Of a stretch of 64,000 bases of DNA, positions 18,501 through 25,300 are shown one piece after another (position 1 is the stretch's first letter; every line of letters starts with the position of its first letter). Position numbers and translations under genes: made by a program. A model generated the notes under the pieces. It made no database searches and was not told where the DNA came from. It saw nothing but the letters and a program-made list of their open reading frames with translations. The stretch is from Bdellovibrionales bacterium GWA2_49_15 (lineage in GTDB: Bacteria > Bdellovibrionota > Bacteriovoracia > Bacteriovoracales > Bacteriovoracaceae): positions 1 through 64,000 of the forward strand of contig MEPP01000030.1 in assembly GCA_001769855.1 (NCBI GenBank), given 5' to 3'.

Positions 18501-20653
18501 ACCACGCTGTCAGTGCGATTTAATTCAGTAGAAGTTGCAGTGACTGTCGCACTACTAAATGGAGACATCTCGATTTGAAATGATCCATTGGCATTTGCGA
18601 TTGCTGAGTTCTTATTGAATAGTCCTGCATCGGCATAGACTGTCAGACCAGGTCTCGTGGCACCATATGCGCCTATGATTAACAATTTCGTGCCCATTGA
18701 ATTAGGTTCTACCTTGATAAGTTCTGCCACGAGAACCTTCAGAACAATTTCAGTATTCACGTTAATTTGCGATGTGTTTCCAGCAAGGTCAGTCATGACC
18801 ACAGGATATGAAAAAGGGCCCTCTGCTGCGGCACTTACAGGTAGAGAAAAGGATTTTTTGTCTTCAGAGAGTAAAGCAAGTTGGTTGTTTACTAATACTT
18901 GGGACAGGATTTCATTGGAGGACCCGGACACGGTGAAGGCCAGGGTGTTAAGGATTGTCCCACTCGCTGGGGTTAAATTTAAAATTTGCGGAGGAATGGT
19001 ATCGAGTTCGATCACCACGGTTTGAGGGATGGCAACATTCGAGGCAGCATCAATACTTTCGGCGCGTAAGAAATTCAAACCTTCAATTAATGGTGTGGAC
19101 AAGTCAAAGAAACTATCGGGACTTTGAAACCGCAATTGATCTTGATGGAAAATTGTCGTCATCTTTGGTGAATGATCAAAAATACTAACATGCAAGTCCA
19201 AATTGGGATTATTGGTAATCAGATTATTACTTAAAGAAAGCAAGATAGTGGGCGCAGTTCGGTCCAGACGAATGAGACGAGATAAATCCACAGGAGAGGC
19301 CAAATTGGAGGCGAGATCACGCGCCCCGAACAAAAGGGTATATTCTCCCTCGGGCAGAGAATTCAAGTCGCCAAAAACCCGAAAACTGCGTCCACTATCT
19401 TCGCTTACCTTGTTTAAATTATTCAAAGTGGTGGCCGTTTGAGTGCCGTCGATCAGACTTGCATTCAATGTGAGATTGATTGAATCAGGGTTAATTTTCC
19501 CAAAACTATCTCTTACAGTGGCATCGATGGGCGGGAAATTCTGAGCATAGCGAATCGTGGGATCGGGCAAAATTGGTTCAAGCCATTCAGGCGCGACATT
19601 GTCATTGGCCACAAAGAGTTCTTGGTCAAGGCGTCCCCACAGCGTGGTTTTAATCGTGCCATCGTCTTTTTCTTCGTACTTAATAAATTTTAGGCCTAAG
19701 CTTGGAAAATTATCGGGTGATAGGGCCTGGGTTGAAAAGTTATGCGACATGCTTGAGTTAAAGGGGAAGAGACCAGGAGAACTTTCAAAGAGGACATTAT
19801 TATCTAAGAGAACCTGATAGTAGAATTTTTTCCCGTCATCAAGCAGATCATCGTCATCTTCAGAATCTTGTTCGGCAAAGGCCGGCATTTTCACATCTTT
19901 AAAAGACATATCATAAATGGATGCTGTGACATTGGCGCGGTCGCCTTCAATTAATGTTCCGGCGCGAGCATCAAGGGAAAGTCTGTATCCATCAAAAATG
20001 GTCGAACTGATAAAAGGCGCGGCGATGTTGTTGCCGACCTGGACGGGCATTTCTAAACGCCCAAGCACCTCAGGCCTCGCATCCAGCGCGCTTTGGACTT
20101 TGAGTCTGACGCTTGCAAGTTTGGCAATAAATTCAGTAAATTTTGCGACGACTTCCTGATTTTCCCCACGTCTAATCATCTTGTCTTTGTGTTGTTCATA
20201 ATGAAAAATTCTGCGATCAAGACGTGCCTTGAAATGTAAGAGGTGCATGACATTGCTGTGATGCCGCCCCTTTGATTCGATCAAAAGAGTGAGTGTATTG
20301 ACGTCGCTTGCGCTAATTTGTGACGTCGCAAAACTATAATGGAACTCGCGGCCACCTGCTTTTTTAGCAACGTCTATTGCCACCTCATGAAAAGGATCAG
20401 GCCAATAGGCGTGAGTTTCAAATTCATTATCTTTCACTTTTCGGCATTTTGGATTTTTGTTGATACTGCCCACCACATGCCAGACACAGAAGTCCCCTTC
20501 CAAGGTTGCCGTCTCCCCGGATATTTTAGGAGTTGGCAACTTTGGTTCAATATGAAATCCCTTCCTCGGGCCTTCAACATGGGTGCCATGAGACAAAGCT
20601 TCGCCATAGGGCATGGAGAGAACAAGGAGAAGTGGAAGAATTGTTTTTTTCAT
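12554..20653 (-). CDS. Giant RHS/YD-repeat protein, teneurin-like, with phospholipase A2-like C-terminus
   Basis: The ATG at 20653 follows GAGGGAG and starts a Sec signal, giving 2699 residues. After an unassigned N-terminal part and Ig-like regions come a carboxypeptidase-regulatory/TTR-like domain at about 720-765 (SGVVRDTNDLPLPGATVTI), a further beta region, NHL repeats at about 1390-1600 (VVADYGNNRVRLI), RHS/YD repeats at about 1630-2480, and the RHS core motif near 2485-2535. The last 162 residues differ: YGEHCG, PIDGLDEACYQHD with C2576, H2579 and D2580, and then a hydrophobic segment at about 2635-2660. This matches the phospholipase A2 type calcium-loop and HD catalytic motif. The order TTR-NHL-YD shell-toxin is that of teneurins. 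It is probably a secreted or surface lipid-attacking toxin encapsulated by its YD shell. Confidence 0.9.
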   Translation of the reverse strand: MKKTILPLLLVLSMPYGEALSHGTHVEGPRKGFHIEPKLPTPKISGETATLEGDFCVWHVVGSINKNPKCRKVKDNEFETHAYWPDPFHEVAIDVAKKAGGREFHYSFATSQISASDVNTLTLLIESKGRHHSNVMHLLHFKARLDRRIFHYEQHKDKMIRRGENQEVVAKFTEFIAKLASVRLKVQSALDARPEVLGRLEMPVQVGNNIAAPFISSTIFDGYRLSLDARAGTLIEGDRANVTASIYDMSFKDVKMPAFAEQDSEDDDDLLDDGKKFYYQVLLDNNVLFESSPGLFPFNSSMSHNFSTQALSPDNFPSLGLKFIKYEEKDDGTIKTTLWGRLDQELFVANDNVAPEWLEPILPDPTIRYAQNFPPIDATVRDSFGKINPDSINLTLNASLIDGTQTATTLNNLNKVSEDSGRSFRVFGDLNSLPEGEYTLLFGARDLASNLASPVDLSRLIRLDRTAPTILLSLSNNLITNNPNLDLHVSIFDHSPKMTTIFHQDQLRFQSPDSFFDLSTPLIEGLNFLRAESIDAASNVAIPQTVVIELDTIPPQILNLTPASGTILNTLAFTVSGSSNEILSQVLVNNQLALLSEDKKSFSLPVSAAAEGPFSYPVVMTDLAGNTSQINVNTEIVLKVLVAELIKVEPNSMGTKLLIIGAYGATRPGLTVYADAGLFNKNSAIANANGSFQIEMSPFSSATVTATSTELNRTDSVVLNYSVDTSLSGVVRDTNDLPLPGATVTIADSGQAAITDASGNFRIIEPVTGDQMVVIDGTTIPLEVTGPNRKFSKTVVKVSIGVVQSNVIERPIYLAPLMFDGSETEIVGNEAAVVTSPHAPDVVLNIPAGATTFPDGGNSGVINMLRVDSDKTTIDIPEYAVPDTVIALEPSGTRFSEPVELSLPNENNFPAGMDLVILSKNSATGEWEIDGVAQVDSTGGEIRTKEGMGITHFSEIMSVPLGPELKQIGGQDRPGVDTFNGALTTSISFPSYKSLGENIAPGLIYKSSWARPSVVVTNLFDVPRNEVFRSSSGTIERREYTAEYRNTALSWIEPAWIDAQFFTEGIASEPMRFTGIPQRSVVSYAMDLGNLDSDVYPYLASFKIKLNHMVIQTRNMTATAREGFEFKGGLRTLQISKERGGPIASQVFPSDLLGTIHVQNKINSSAGRGWKIAGVQKILNPKSSRLAIEEGDGSIAPYTLNNTIETVLHNPEGLQAADISSWPQAYFSTPARGVKQTDLSVLPNSISTVGQIPNYEGMLWWCMSNRAFGQPESYRCTRRQLTYQANRQATNLLALPDGSILGSDNLATIFKTESNSVSLFAGFERNITSLRRSFYFDTPPEPCGVGWSLSPWCSIIYSDVIYSSTPMTAGVCPPPATGKNPRKGFVEGSLTSSWFNQPMGLAQGPGNTIVVADYGNNRVRLINPSTNLVSTIAGNGQTYDLGDGGPALEASMIHPMGVLYDSFGSLYISTENGFIRKVDTSGRITKVAGLPLGQGGILANSAPADQMAFSSPHGMVLDEERRILYVADTGLHRVVKIDLANNLAETVAGNGTCATEGNIGDAGPALDASLCRPISLGFDDRGNLLVSDEDQKRIRRIIFDFAETGTLAFSPLHKDNSSLIRNSDGSFTRSYRNGTKAYFNAQGLQTSLEDRTGRVTSVVYEEGRLISIIDPVGKTTIFSYSGELLESVTDPVGRTSNFNHDGNSLTQVIFPDGTTQSFNYNDGLLSEEVNQRGFSTKYTFSSHNRLAKLTRPDNSEIVLIDGIGGTIANGYTSGNTGTLKSFGTSDGQVYDGIKDAKNIETKFVKDINGYIDTVIDGEGKVTKVERNLDGDPTKIIRPDLSEVTFIYDPDTRDLLSRHDSATNVSVSSTYNSFGQVISETNAHGLATTHVYDPITGLETEVYNSVGQSSTKTYESFGLLKDQTNSLGQKVSFEYFPNTGNVKVQTAPDLSSTSFERDVAGNITKITNAKNQVVKREFDLWNRLVAVVSAKDERTEYQYQETGELIKIKDPLGKEVHFYYNSLNQMFKKVDQLGNETLLTFDKNGNLESELDPNGNLKTYQYDNLDRLVKKILPDNIYEFDFDSRGNLTLAKNNISELEFEYAATEKGYQVATARSRGLGIKSDYPEYELNFDFDSSGNRILMGTATGNFLYGFDLLDRQTSLANHKGEIFTFNYDLANRLRELTRPNGKSQFDFDDTNFLTSIQHKKGSDIIKSVLYERDSIGNRTKMTTPSGDFIFGYDSNNQLLNSSNPEVTGNFATEIFNYDAIGNRTDDQLGNYLFDLTKQRLTEDSRYFYYYDLNGNLTSKQSKTLGGEVENFIYNSENQLVRFERYENNVLVKSADYFYNALAQRVEKVVVDHQNSANNLTRRFVYHDNEILHEMDAANQVLSTYTHSGLRTDDTLAVDVTSIGAQAGVATSSGSFYFLKDGLGSITEITDSTGEIIQRYIYSAFAKLLSIRDQNNQETQFPIVTPYFTYTNREFDAESGLYYYRTRFYSADIGRFLSSDSYIGKMQRPLSISNRYIYTENDPVNYGDPSGRTKVFNPISDTYGEHCGKDVGVGKKSGGGEPIDGLDEACYQHDRGHEVGGYDNDSSKYYAKGVADFELAYNASSNDPSYYLDYRPWVNPRSYYARPLIIGGMAVLGVVHMGLGTGSMIYNLIFKGPDLSDITHPLRDLGTTGLNAVKRQPQRIINNTIKKWF

Positions 20654-20654
20654 T

Positions 20655-20987
20655 CTATTCTCCCTCATGCATGGACGAGAGCGCTGCCAACTCGTCCTCG
20701 GTTAAGCTGAGTTCACCTGACACGGCGGACAACTCTTCGGAGGGAACTGGTTGTGCCGCTTGGGAAGTGTCGTTAGAGATCGTTTGATTGACTTCAACGA
20801 TATTGCTTTGCACTTGTGCTTGAACTTGAGTGTTAGTTTGAATCGCGGACGATGAAATTTTAGCGCTCTGGCCGGCAGAACCGCCAGCAGTGGTGCCTCC
20901 ACCACCGCCTCCGCTGTTGCAGGCAGAAAAGAGAAGAACCAGCGTGAGATATAAAAAGACCTTACGACATACAATGTGGAGATTCAT
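20655..20987 (-). CDS. Small lipoprotein preceding the RHS gene
   Basis: The best start is the ATG at 20987 behind GAGGAG; longer in-frame versions lack a signal at the N-terminus. The product is 110 residues. The hydrophobic signal ends in the lipobox LLFSAC, followed by a Gly-rich spacer and a Ser/Gln/Thr-rich, acidic, probably unfolded chain. Its TAG stop is one base before the ATG of the RHS gene, so the two are translationally coupled. Its job may be to help export or anchor the RHS protein. No family is recognised. Confidence 0.75.
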   Translation of the reverse strand: MNLHIVCRKVFLYLTLVLLFSACNSGGGGGGTTAGGSAGQSAKISSSAIQTNTQVQAQVQSNIVEVNQTISNDTSQAAQPVPSEELSAVSGELSLTEDELAALSSMHEGE

Positions 20988-21410
20988 TATTAAACTCCTC
21001 TTTTTCTTCACGCAAACTCGACTGGCCAATTGCGATGGTTTGATTTTTTGACATCCAACGATTATCCGACCGTTTCGGTGTAATTGTGAAAAAAAATTAT
21101 TCCTTTTTTAAAGCAATAATAATTCCCTTGAGTTGGCGAAGATAAAATTCTCCGTAATGATCAACACGTCGATCTGGTAGGTCTGTCGCAGCTTCATGTC
21201 AGAATTGTCCTTTGAATTTGGTGAGTTGAAAGGTGTACCTAGAAGTGGGGCATGATCGCATGTGGCAATTTATTTTGGCAGAGGATTTAGTGCATAGGGA
21301 ATTTGAGTGGAATTTGAATATTGCTAAAAAGAATCCACACATTTGTGTCAAATTTTCTGTTGAAATGACGAAGCGAGAAGGACAAATAAAAAATGTAATC
21401 GAGGTGTTCT
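20988..21410. other. Gene-poor gap before HTH gene
   Basis: This stretch separates the leftward RHS operon from the rightward HTH gene. On the minus strand TTCACA and GATAAT about 18 bases apart (near 21062-21095) could be the promoter of the lipoprotein-RHS operon. On the plus strand a 63-codon frame runs from a GTG at 21233 to 21424 and overlaps the next gene by 14 bases, but it has no adequate ribosome site. I do not call it a gene. Nothing else is evident. Confidence 0.35.
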
Positions 21411-22313
21411 ATGAACAGAGATGAACCAGCACTGCGCTTAAAAGCAGGACGTGTCTTCCAGGCCGTTCGCAATTTTCACGATTATGGGCAGATGGAGGTA
21501 GCGCGAGAATTTCAAATTTCGCAGTCGAACGTCTCTAAGATTGAAGTGGGTATCTTGGCACCTGATCTTCGTTTCTGGATGGAGTTTACTCGTGCTTTTA
21601 ATGTTAAAGACCCTTATTGTTTTAACTATGGTAGCGCCGAGATTGATGGAATCCCGAAGCTTGGCCATGTTGGGAAAAAATTTTATATGAGCACGGGATT
21701 TAGAATTCCAAAGTGCTATCAAAAGAGTGAGGCCCTGATTACCTCCAGAAAGATTCGCCCATTGATTGAAGTGTTTGAACAATCGCTCGAAAAACCATGG
21801 AATGCTTTTTTATCTGATACCGGGATACCATGTGGAATCTTCGACATCTTAAATTTTCCTTTGCCCGCTTTAATGGTTCAGGACCTGGCGACATTTTTTA
21901 ACAAGTATGCTGCCAAGATAAATTTTGGTGTGAACCTCGATATTACCTCACAGGTAAATCATGGTCTTATGTTTCAAGATTATGACAGCATAAAAACGCC
22001 CCTTAATGTTTTAAAGCATTTTATCCATAAGCAAAAAGAATACGGCGTCGATTTTGAATATGCGATTCCCCAGGGAAACGGGAATGAATCTTCTATCAGC
22101 ATTGAAATATTGCCGACGCTCGCCGAACTAGTTTCAAAAAAAGAATTGGCGAACAATCGTTTTTTTAACATCTGTGCGCAATATCCTCTTTTTCTTATGA
22201 AAATGAAGGACGTGAGTACAAATCCTCGTTTGATTTGGCCGTCAGAGGGCCATAGAGTCCAATCTCGCGAAGTGGATGTATTGCCCGTTACTCATGCATT
22301 GCGTGCGGCGTAG
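21411..22313 (+). CDS. Helix-turn-helix protein with unknown C-terminal domain
   Basis: A 300-residue protein with GAGG 7 bases before the ATG. Residues about 10-60 form an XRE-like helix-turn-helix (EVAREFQISQSNVSKIEVG), so it probably binds DNA. The remaining 240 residues are a mixed alpha/beta domain I do not recognise; they include FGVNLDITSQVNH and a Pro-rich NFPLPALMVQDL stretch, and could be a ligand- or protein-binding module. No membrane segment is present. It stands alone, divergent from the RHS operon, and could be its regulator. Confidence 0.7.
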   Translation: MNRDEPALRLKAGRVFQAVRNFHDYGQMEVAREFQISQSNVSKIEVGILAPDLRFWMEFTRAFNVKDPYCFNYGSAEIDGIPKLGHVGKKFYMSTGFRIPKCYQKSEALITSRKIRPLIEVFEQSLEKPWNAFLSDTGIPCGIFDILNFPLPALMVQDLATFFNKYAAKINFGVNLDITSQVNHGLMFQDYDSIKTPLNVLKHFIHKQKEYGVDFEYAIPQGNGNESSISIEILPTLAELVSKKELANNRFFNICAQYPLFLMKMKDVSTNPRLIWPSEGHRVQSREVDVLPVTHALRAA

Positions 22314-22395
22314 CTGCAAAGAGAACTTTTCAAGTTAACAATAATAATACAGGATGCGGTTGTAATCCAGATTATGGAGTCGACAAAAAATGGGC

Positions 22396-22695
22396 CTAAA
22401 TCTTTATATCGAGCTTGCCCAATATCTCGCTTGGATGTGTTTTTAAGGCCTTGGATATTTTCAAGAGGGTTGTCAGTTGCAAGTCGCGAAGACCATTTTC
22501 TAACTTTTGCCAATGCTGCCAACTCGGATAGCCCCTATCTTCGATAGCATAAAGCGTTAGACCTTGGGCCTCGCGCTCAGCGTGGATAAGACGTCCAAAC
22601 TCTTTTAAAAATTTTCTTTCATCCGAGGATAACCTTTTAACTCGCTCATCCTTGGCCTTGTGCGCTCCTGGTGCTCGTCGTGTTTTCTTGGCCAT
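22396..22695 (-). CDS. XRE-family transcriptional regulator
   Basis: The frame can start at 22704, but the ATG at 22695 (MAKKTRRAPG) gives a normal basic N-terminus; 99 residues result. Residues about 30-95 form an XRE helix-turn-helix with REAQGLTLYAIEDRGYPSWQ and LQLTTLLKISKALKTHPSEI. Two identical palindromic operators lie just upstream at 22730-22745 and 22782-22797, so it probably represses itself. The basic 20-residue extension before the domain may be unstructured. No toxin gene is directly adjacent. Confidence 0.85.
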   Translation of the reverse strand: MAKKTRRAPGAHKAKDERVKRLSSDERKFLKEFGRLIHAEREAQGLTLYAIEDRGYPSWQHWQKLENGLRDLQLTTLLKISKALKTHPSEILGKLDIKI

Positions 22696-22729
22696 ATACC
22701 TCAAATGTGTTCATTCCCTGAAGGGGGCA

Positions 22730-22797
22730 AAGTCCTTTAGGACTTAATGGAAATTCTCCAACAAATGGGGTATGCTTGCATAAGTCCTAAAGGACTT
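22730..22797. promoter_or_regulatory. Pair of 16-bp palindromic operators
   Basis: AAGTCCTTTAGGACTT at 22730-22745 and its exact reverse complement AAGTCCTAAAGGACTT at 22782-22797 are perfect dyads with 6-bp or longer arms. Their centres are 52 bases apart, close to five DNA turns, which would allow loop or side-by-side binding on one face. They occupy the promoter region of the leftward XRE gene at 22396, the likely autorepressor. Confidence 0.75.
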
Positions 22798-22835
22798 AAT
22801 AACTGCCGGTTGAATTAAAGAATGAGCAAGGCAAA

Positions 22836-23105
22836 TTAAATGGTGCCTAGAAAGTCAATAACGCCCTTATACCCAAGGCCTTTGGCAACCCGGTCAAGGG
22901 TAAGCAACCCTAGGTTTCTGTCAGCGTCAAAAATGCGTTGGATGGTTGACCTAGCGACGCCTGATTCCCAGGCAAGCCATTCCACAGGTTTATCGAGGTC
23001 GTACAAATCCTTATGTATTTTTCGCCCGATACTTTTGAGAAGTTTCTCTTCGTCCTGATTTCTCGGTTTACTTGTTGTTCTAATCCTACGCGGTAATCCT
23101 TTCAT
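22836..23105 (-). CDS. XRE-family small DNA-binding protein
   Basis: An 89-residue protein with a basic N-terminus (MKGLPRRIRTTSKPR) and an XRE-type helix-turn-helix over residues about 22-85 (LAWESGVARSTIQRIFDADR, then LLTLDRVAKGLGYKG). Its upstream region, shared with the divergent response regulator gene, contains the palindrome CCCATATATGGG at 23144-23155, a candidate operator. It is 130 bases upstream of the second XRE gene on the same strand. Confidence 0.82.
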   Translation of the reverse strand: MKGLPRRIRTTSKPRNQDEEKLLKSIGRKIHKDLYDLDKPVEWLAWESGVARSTIQRIFDADRNLGLLTLDRVAKGLGYKGVIDFLGTI

Positions 23106-23142
23106 GGTAATTTAAGCGTAGAGGAGAAAAATACGATACACT

Positions 23143-23180
23143 GCCCATATATGGGGCTATTTTATGGGGTTCATATATGG
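23143..23180. promoter_or_regulatory. Palindrome GCCCATATATGGGGC and half copy
   Basis: CCCATATATGGG at 23144-23155 is a perfect 12-bp dyad in the 89-base divergent gap between the XRE gene (start 23105) and the response regulator gene (start 23195). CATATATGG recurs at 23172-23180. The position suits a bidirectional operator, most simply for the adjacent XRE protein. Confidence 0.5.
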
Positions 23181-23194
23181 CATAAGAGGAAGCT

Positions 23195-23614
23195 ATGAAT
23201 GGTCAAACTGGAGGAAAAATTAAAATTATCTACCTAGACGATGAGATTATGCTGCTTGAGGTGCTTGGTGAACTTTTAAGAGAGAAGGGGTTTGAAGTCA
23301 CGACTCATTTCGATTCACAAAGCGCGCTACAAGAGATGAATAGTAAACCAAATTACTGCGACGTTGCTCTTATAGATTTTCGTCTGCCAAATACCAATGG
23401 TGCTCAGGTCTTGCGAATAATGGCCGATAACCATTTTTTTGGTATCCCATTTGTGACACTTTATTCTGCCAGTAACCAGTCTGAGATAGATGAGGCCTTT
23501 GAGCGATTAGATTTAAGCAAGTACAAAATTCCCCGCATTATGAAGGACGGCCAAAATTTGTGTGAGTTGCCATCTCTGCTAAGAAAAGAGGGGGACGCAT
23601 GGAACCAGAAATAG
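23195..23614 (+). CDS. Single-domain response regulator
   Basis: This 139-residue protein is almost entirely a receiver domain: acidic pair in YLDDEIM (D15, D16) and phosphoacceptor D61 in LIDFRLPN, with a following NTNGAQVL helix. The switch Thr/Ser segment is TLYSAS. The C-terminal lysine is expected near KIPRIMKDG. There is no output domain, so it acts through a partner, probably the protein encoded by the next gene, which overlaps it by 16 bases. GAGGAAG precedes the ATG. Confidence 0.85.
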   Translation: MNGQTGGKIKIIYLDDEIMLLEVLGELLREKGFEVTTHFDSQSALQEMNSKPNYCDVALIDFRLPNTNGAQVLRIMADNHFFGIPFVTLYSASNQSEIDEAFERLDLSKYKIPRIMKDGQNLCELPSLLRKEGDAWNQK

Positions 23615-24150
23615 GCACACAGTTGACCCGTCAGCATGTGGGTAATGCTTTTAGAATTTTTTTATCCGCGATAGACACATTGGGCGAAGAAGTAAATTTT
23701 GTACGCTGGAGATTATCTCAAGCATGTCCGAGGGGAAACCTCAATTTGGAATTTCCCTCATGCTTAGACTGGCTCACGATTTGTGAACAACTTTACATGC
23801 ATGTAGGATTCATTCAATTCGGGTACAACAAAAGATTACATGAAGTCTACATCTGGAAAGCGATTCGTCAGGGGAAATTTTATTTTAGAATCACTCCGCA
23901 GATTGAAAAAATTATCGAACAAATGTCTTTAAGGGAGGAGAATAACTGGAAGTGGCAAATTGAGCATAGTGGTGATCCTTATCGCGCCACCGTCATAAAG
24001 AGATGGCAAGCGATTCGACGAACAGGATACATCGGAAAAAGACAACCGCAGATTTCTACACATATAGAGAAGCTGTATTTAACATATCTTTCAAATCAAG
24101 AAGCTCAATTCACCCAGATTACCCATCAAGAAGACACAATCCCTCGATGA
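23599..24150 (+). CDS. Unknown protein coupled to the response regulator
   Basis: A 183-residue soluble protein whose gene overlaps the receiver gene by 16 bases. It is rich in aromatic residues and Arg/Gln, with predicted helices such as CLDWLTICEQLYMHVGFIQF and a basic stretch RWQAIRRTGYIGKRQPQ. I recognise no domain; a kinase-like or DNA-binding role cannot be claimed. The operon position suggests it is the output partner of the receiver. Confidence 0.65.
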   Translation: MEPEIGTQLTRQHVGNAFRIFLSAIDTLGEEVNFVRWRLSQACPRGNLNLEFPSCLDWLTICEQLYMHVGFIQFGYNKRLHEVYIWKAIRQGKFYFRITPQIEKIIEQMSLREENNWKWQIEHSGDPYRATVIKRWQAIRRTGYIGKRQPQISTHIEKLYLTYLSNQEAQFTQITHQEDTIPR

Positions 24151-24174
24151 TGTGAGTCCGTATCACCAACTCAC

Positions 24175-24197
24175 GGAATAAGGCTCGGCCTTATTCC
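24175..24197. other. Perfect 10-bp hairpin
   Basis: GGAATAAGGC at 24175-24184 and GCCTTATTCC at 24188-24197 form a 10-bp stem with a TCG loop, 25 bases after the stop of the 23599 gene. No T-run follows on the plus strand, so a classical intrinsic terminator is doubtful; it could stabilise the 3' end or be a protein-binding site. The rest of the gap to 24303 shows nothing else. Confidence 0.5.
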
Positions 24198-24303
24198 CAT
24201 TCATCGGCGACCTTCATGTGGCCAACAAGTTGCAGACGATGACAAGGGTATGCTTTCGCGCTATTTTAACTACGAGTCGCGAAAATCATAGGAGATTACA
24301 AAT

Positions 24304-24735
24304 TTGAAGAAATTAAAATTCAATAAGAAATTTCAACCATGCTCCATGGATGAAGACGATGAGTTGTATGCGAATGGGATTTTTGTATTTAATATCACCA
24401 AGCTTGTGGCCTTCATTCGTACCAACACGGATAAATTTCCCATAGAAGAAGTAGAGGTCAAGGCGGTGCGATTATTTCCCTCTAGTCAGCTTACCGAATT
24501 AACTATTCAGACTGCAAATCTCTCGGCCCCTATTCTCGCGGAAATTAGTCCGGGAAATTTCAATGTGATTGACGGCAACCATCGTCTTGAAAGGGCCCAT
24601 CGCGATGGTGTAGACAAAATTCCCGCATTTAGAGTGAACGTTGAACAGCACCTGGCCTTTCTTACTTCGGAGAAGGCGTACAAGACGTATATTGAATATT
24701 GGAATGGAAAAGTCGACACCTTGAAAGGTCGTTAG
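24304..24735 (+). CDS. ParB/sulfiredoxin-fold protein
   Basis: The start is a TTG at 24304 with AGGAG about 10 bases upstream. The 143-residue protein contains the ParB nuclease-like core: NFNVIDGNHRLERAHRDG near 90-107, with the DGxHR signature, followed by DKIPAFRVNV. This fold binds CTP in chromosome-partition ParB and acts as a nuclease or ADP/ATP-binding module in others. There is no helix-turn-helix and no parA neighbour, so chromosome or plasmid partition is unlikely. It sits in an accessory island. The second half (YKTYIEYWNGK) is unassigned. Confidence 0.8.
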   Translation: MKKLKFNKKFQPCSMDEDDELYANGIFVFNITKLVAFIRTNTDKFPIEEVEVKAVRLFPSSQLTELTIQTANLSAPILAEISPGNFNVIDGNHRLERAHRDGVDKIPAFRVNVEQHLAFLTSEKAYKTYIEYWNGKVDTLKGR

Positions 24736-24772
24736 TGATACTGTGACCAGAGGTCTTTTCATCGAAGGATGC

Positions 24773-25216
24773 CTACTCGGCATCCAAAAGTTTTTCAAGC
24801 TCATGGCACCAAAAATAAGATGCGCCATTGTCAAAGGTCTTGACGATACCTTCTTCTTCCTCTTGGCTTAGCCATTCCGACTTCGCAATGTCCCAGGAAA
24901 CCGGGTCCATTTCCTTGGCGACGGTTACCGCATCGAGGGTCATCCAGAGAACTGAAACATTTTCCTCGTAACAACTACGAATTAAATTTTCGAAGGCCGC
25001 GTCCACATTCACGGGTGTCAGTTCGGATTCGACAATTGAACGGATAATCCAATCGGTGCCCCAGCCCATCCCCTCGCCTCGGACGAATTTGGCCAGATCA
25101 TCTGAGCCGCAGGATGGGCAAAAGCCTGTGGGGGCTTCTCGATAGCAACCAACGCAAAACGGAATGGATTTCATGATGGCTAGCTTTTCTAGTTTCTCTT
25201 GGATTTCGTTGTTCAT
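24773..25216 (-). CDS. Small protein with N-terminal zinc ribbon
   Basis: This 147-residue acidic protein has Cys at 21, 24, 33 and 36 (CVGC and CPSC), a zinc-ribbon pattern. An aromatic/Trp-rich domain follows (GEGMGWGTDWIIRSIVE, VLWMTLDAVTVAKEMDPVSW). It is soluble and the function is unknown; its setting among island genes suggests an accessory or mobile-element role. The CTC CT before the start on the plus strand reads GGAG on the minus strand. Confidence 0.72.
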   Translation of the reverse strand: MNNEIQEKLEKLAIMKSIPFCVGCYREAPTGFCPSCGSDDLAKFVRGEGMGWGTDWIIRSIVESELTPVNVDAAFENLIRSCYEENVSVLWMTLDAVTVAKEMDPVSWDIAKSEWLSQEEEEGIVKTFDNGASYFWCHELEKLLDAE

Positions 25217-25241
25217 TTTTGAGTCTCCTGGTTTCTGTCTG

Positions 25242-25300
25242 TTTTTCCCTCTTGATTGAGGGTTCCTTCACCAGACCTGAGGAACCCGAGGAGGGAAAAA
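25242..25300. other. Nested inverted repeats
   Basis: Outer arms TTTTTCCCTC (25242-25251) and GAGGGAAAAA (25291-25300) enclose inner arms GGGTTCCT (25260-25267) and AGGAACCC (25280-25287). All arms are perfect. The element lies just upstream of the zinc-ribbon gene and begins a GC-rich gene-free stretch to about 25480 in which I see no credible gene. It may be a long cruciform or leader hairpin, or a mobile element end. Confidence 0.55.

Noticed and set aside
12787..20787. Many 60-140-codon frames on the plus strand opposite the giant RHS gene
   Set aside because: They are shadows of the long minus-strand gene: none has a good ribosome site and the sequences are Ser/Arg-rich with no domain.
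21233..21424. 63-codon frame before the HTH gene
   Set aside because: The GTG start has no spaced ribosome site and the frame overlaps the well-supported start at 21411; kept only as a note.
24304..24735. Chromosome or plasmid partition parB
   Set aside because: The protein has only the small ParB-fold core, no HTH and no parA neighbour.
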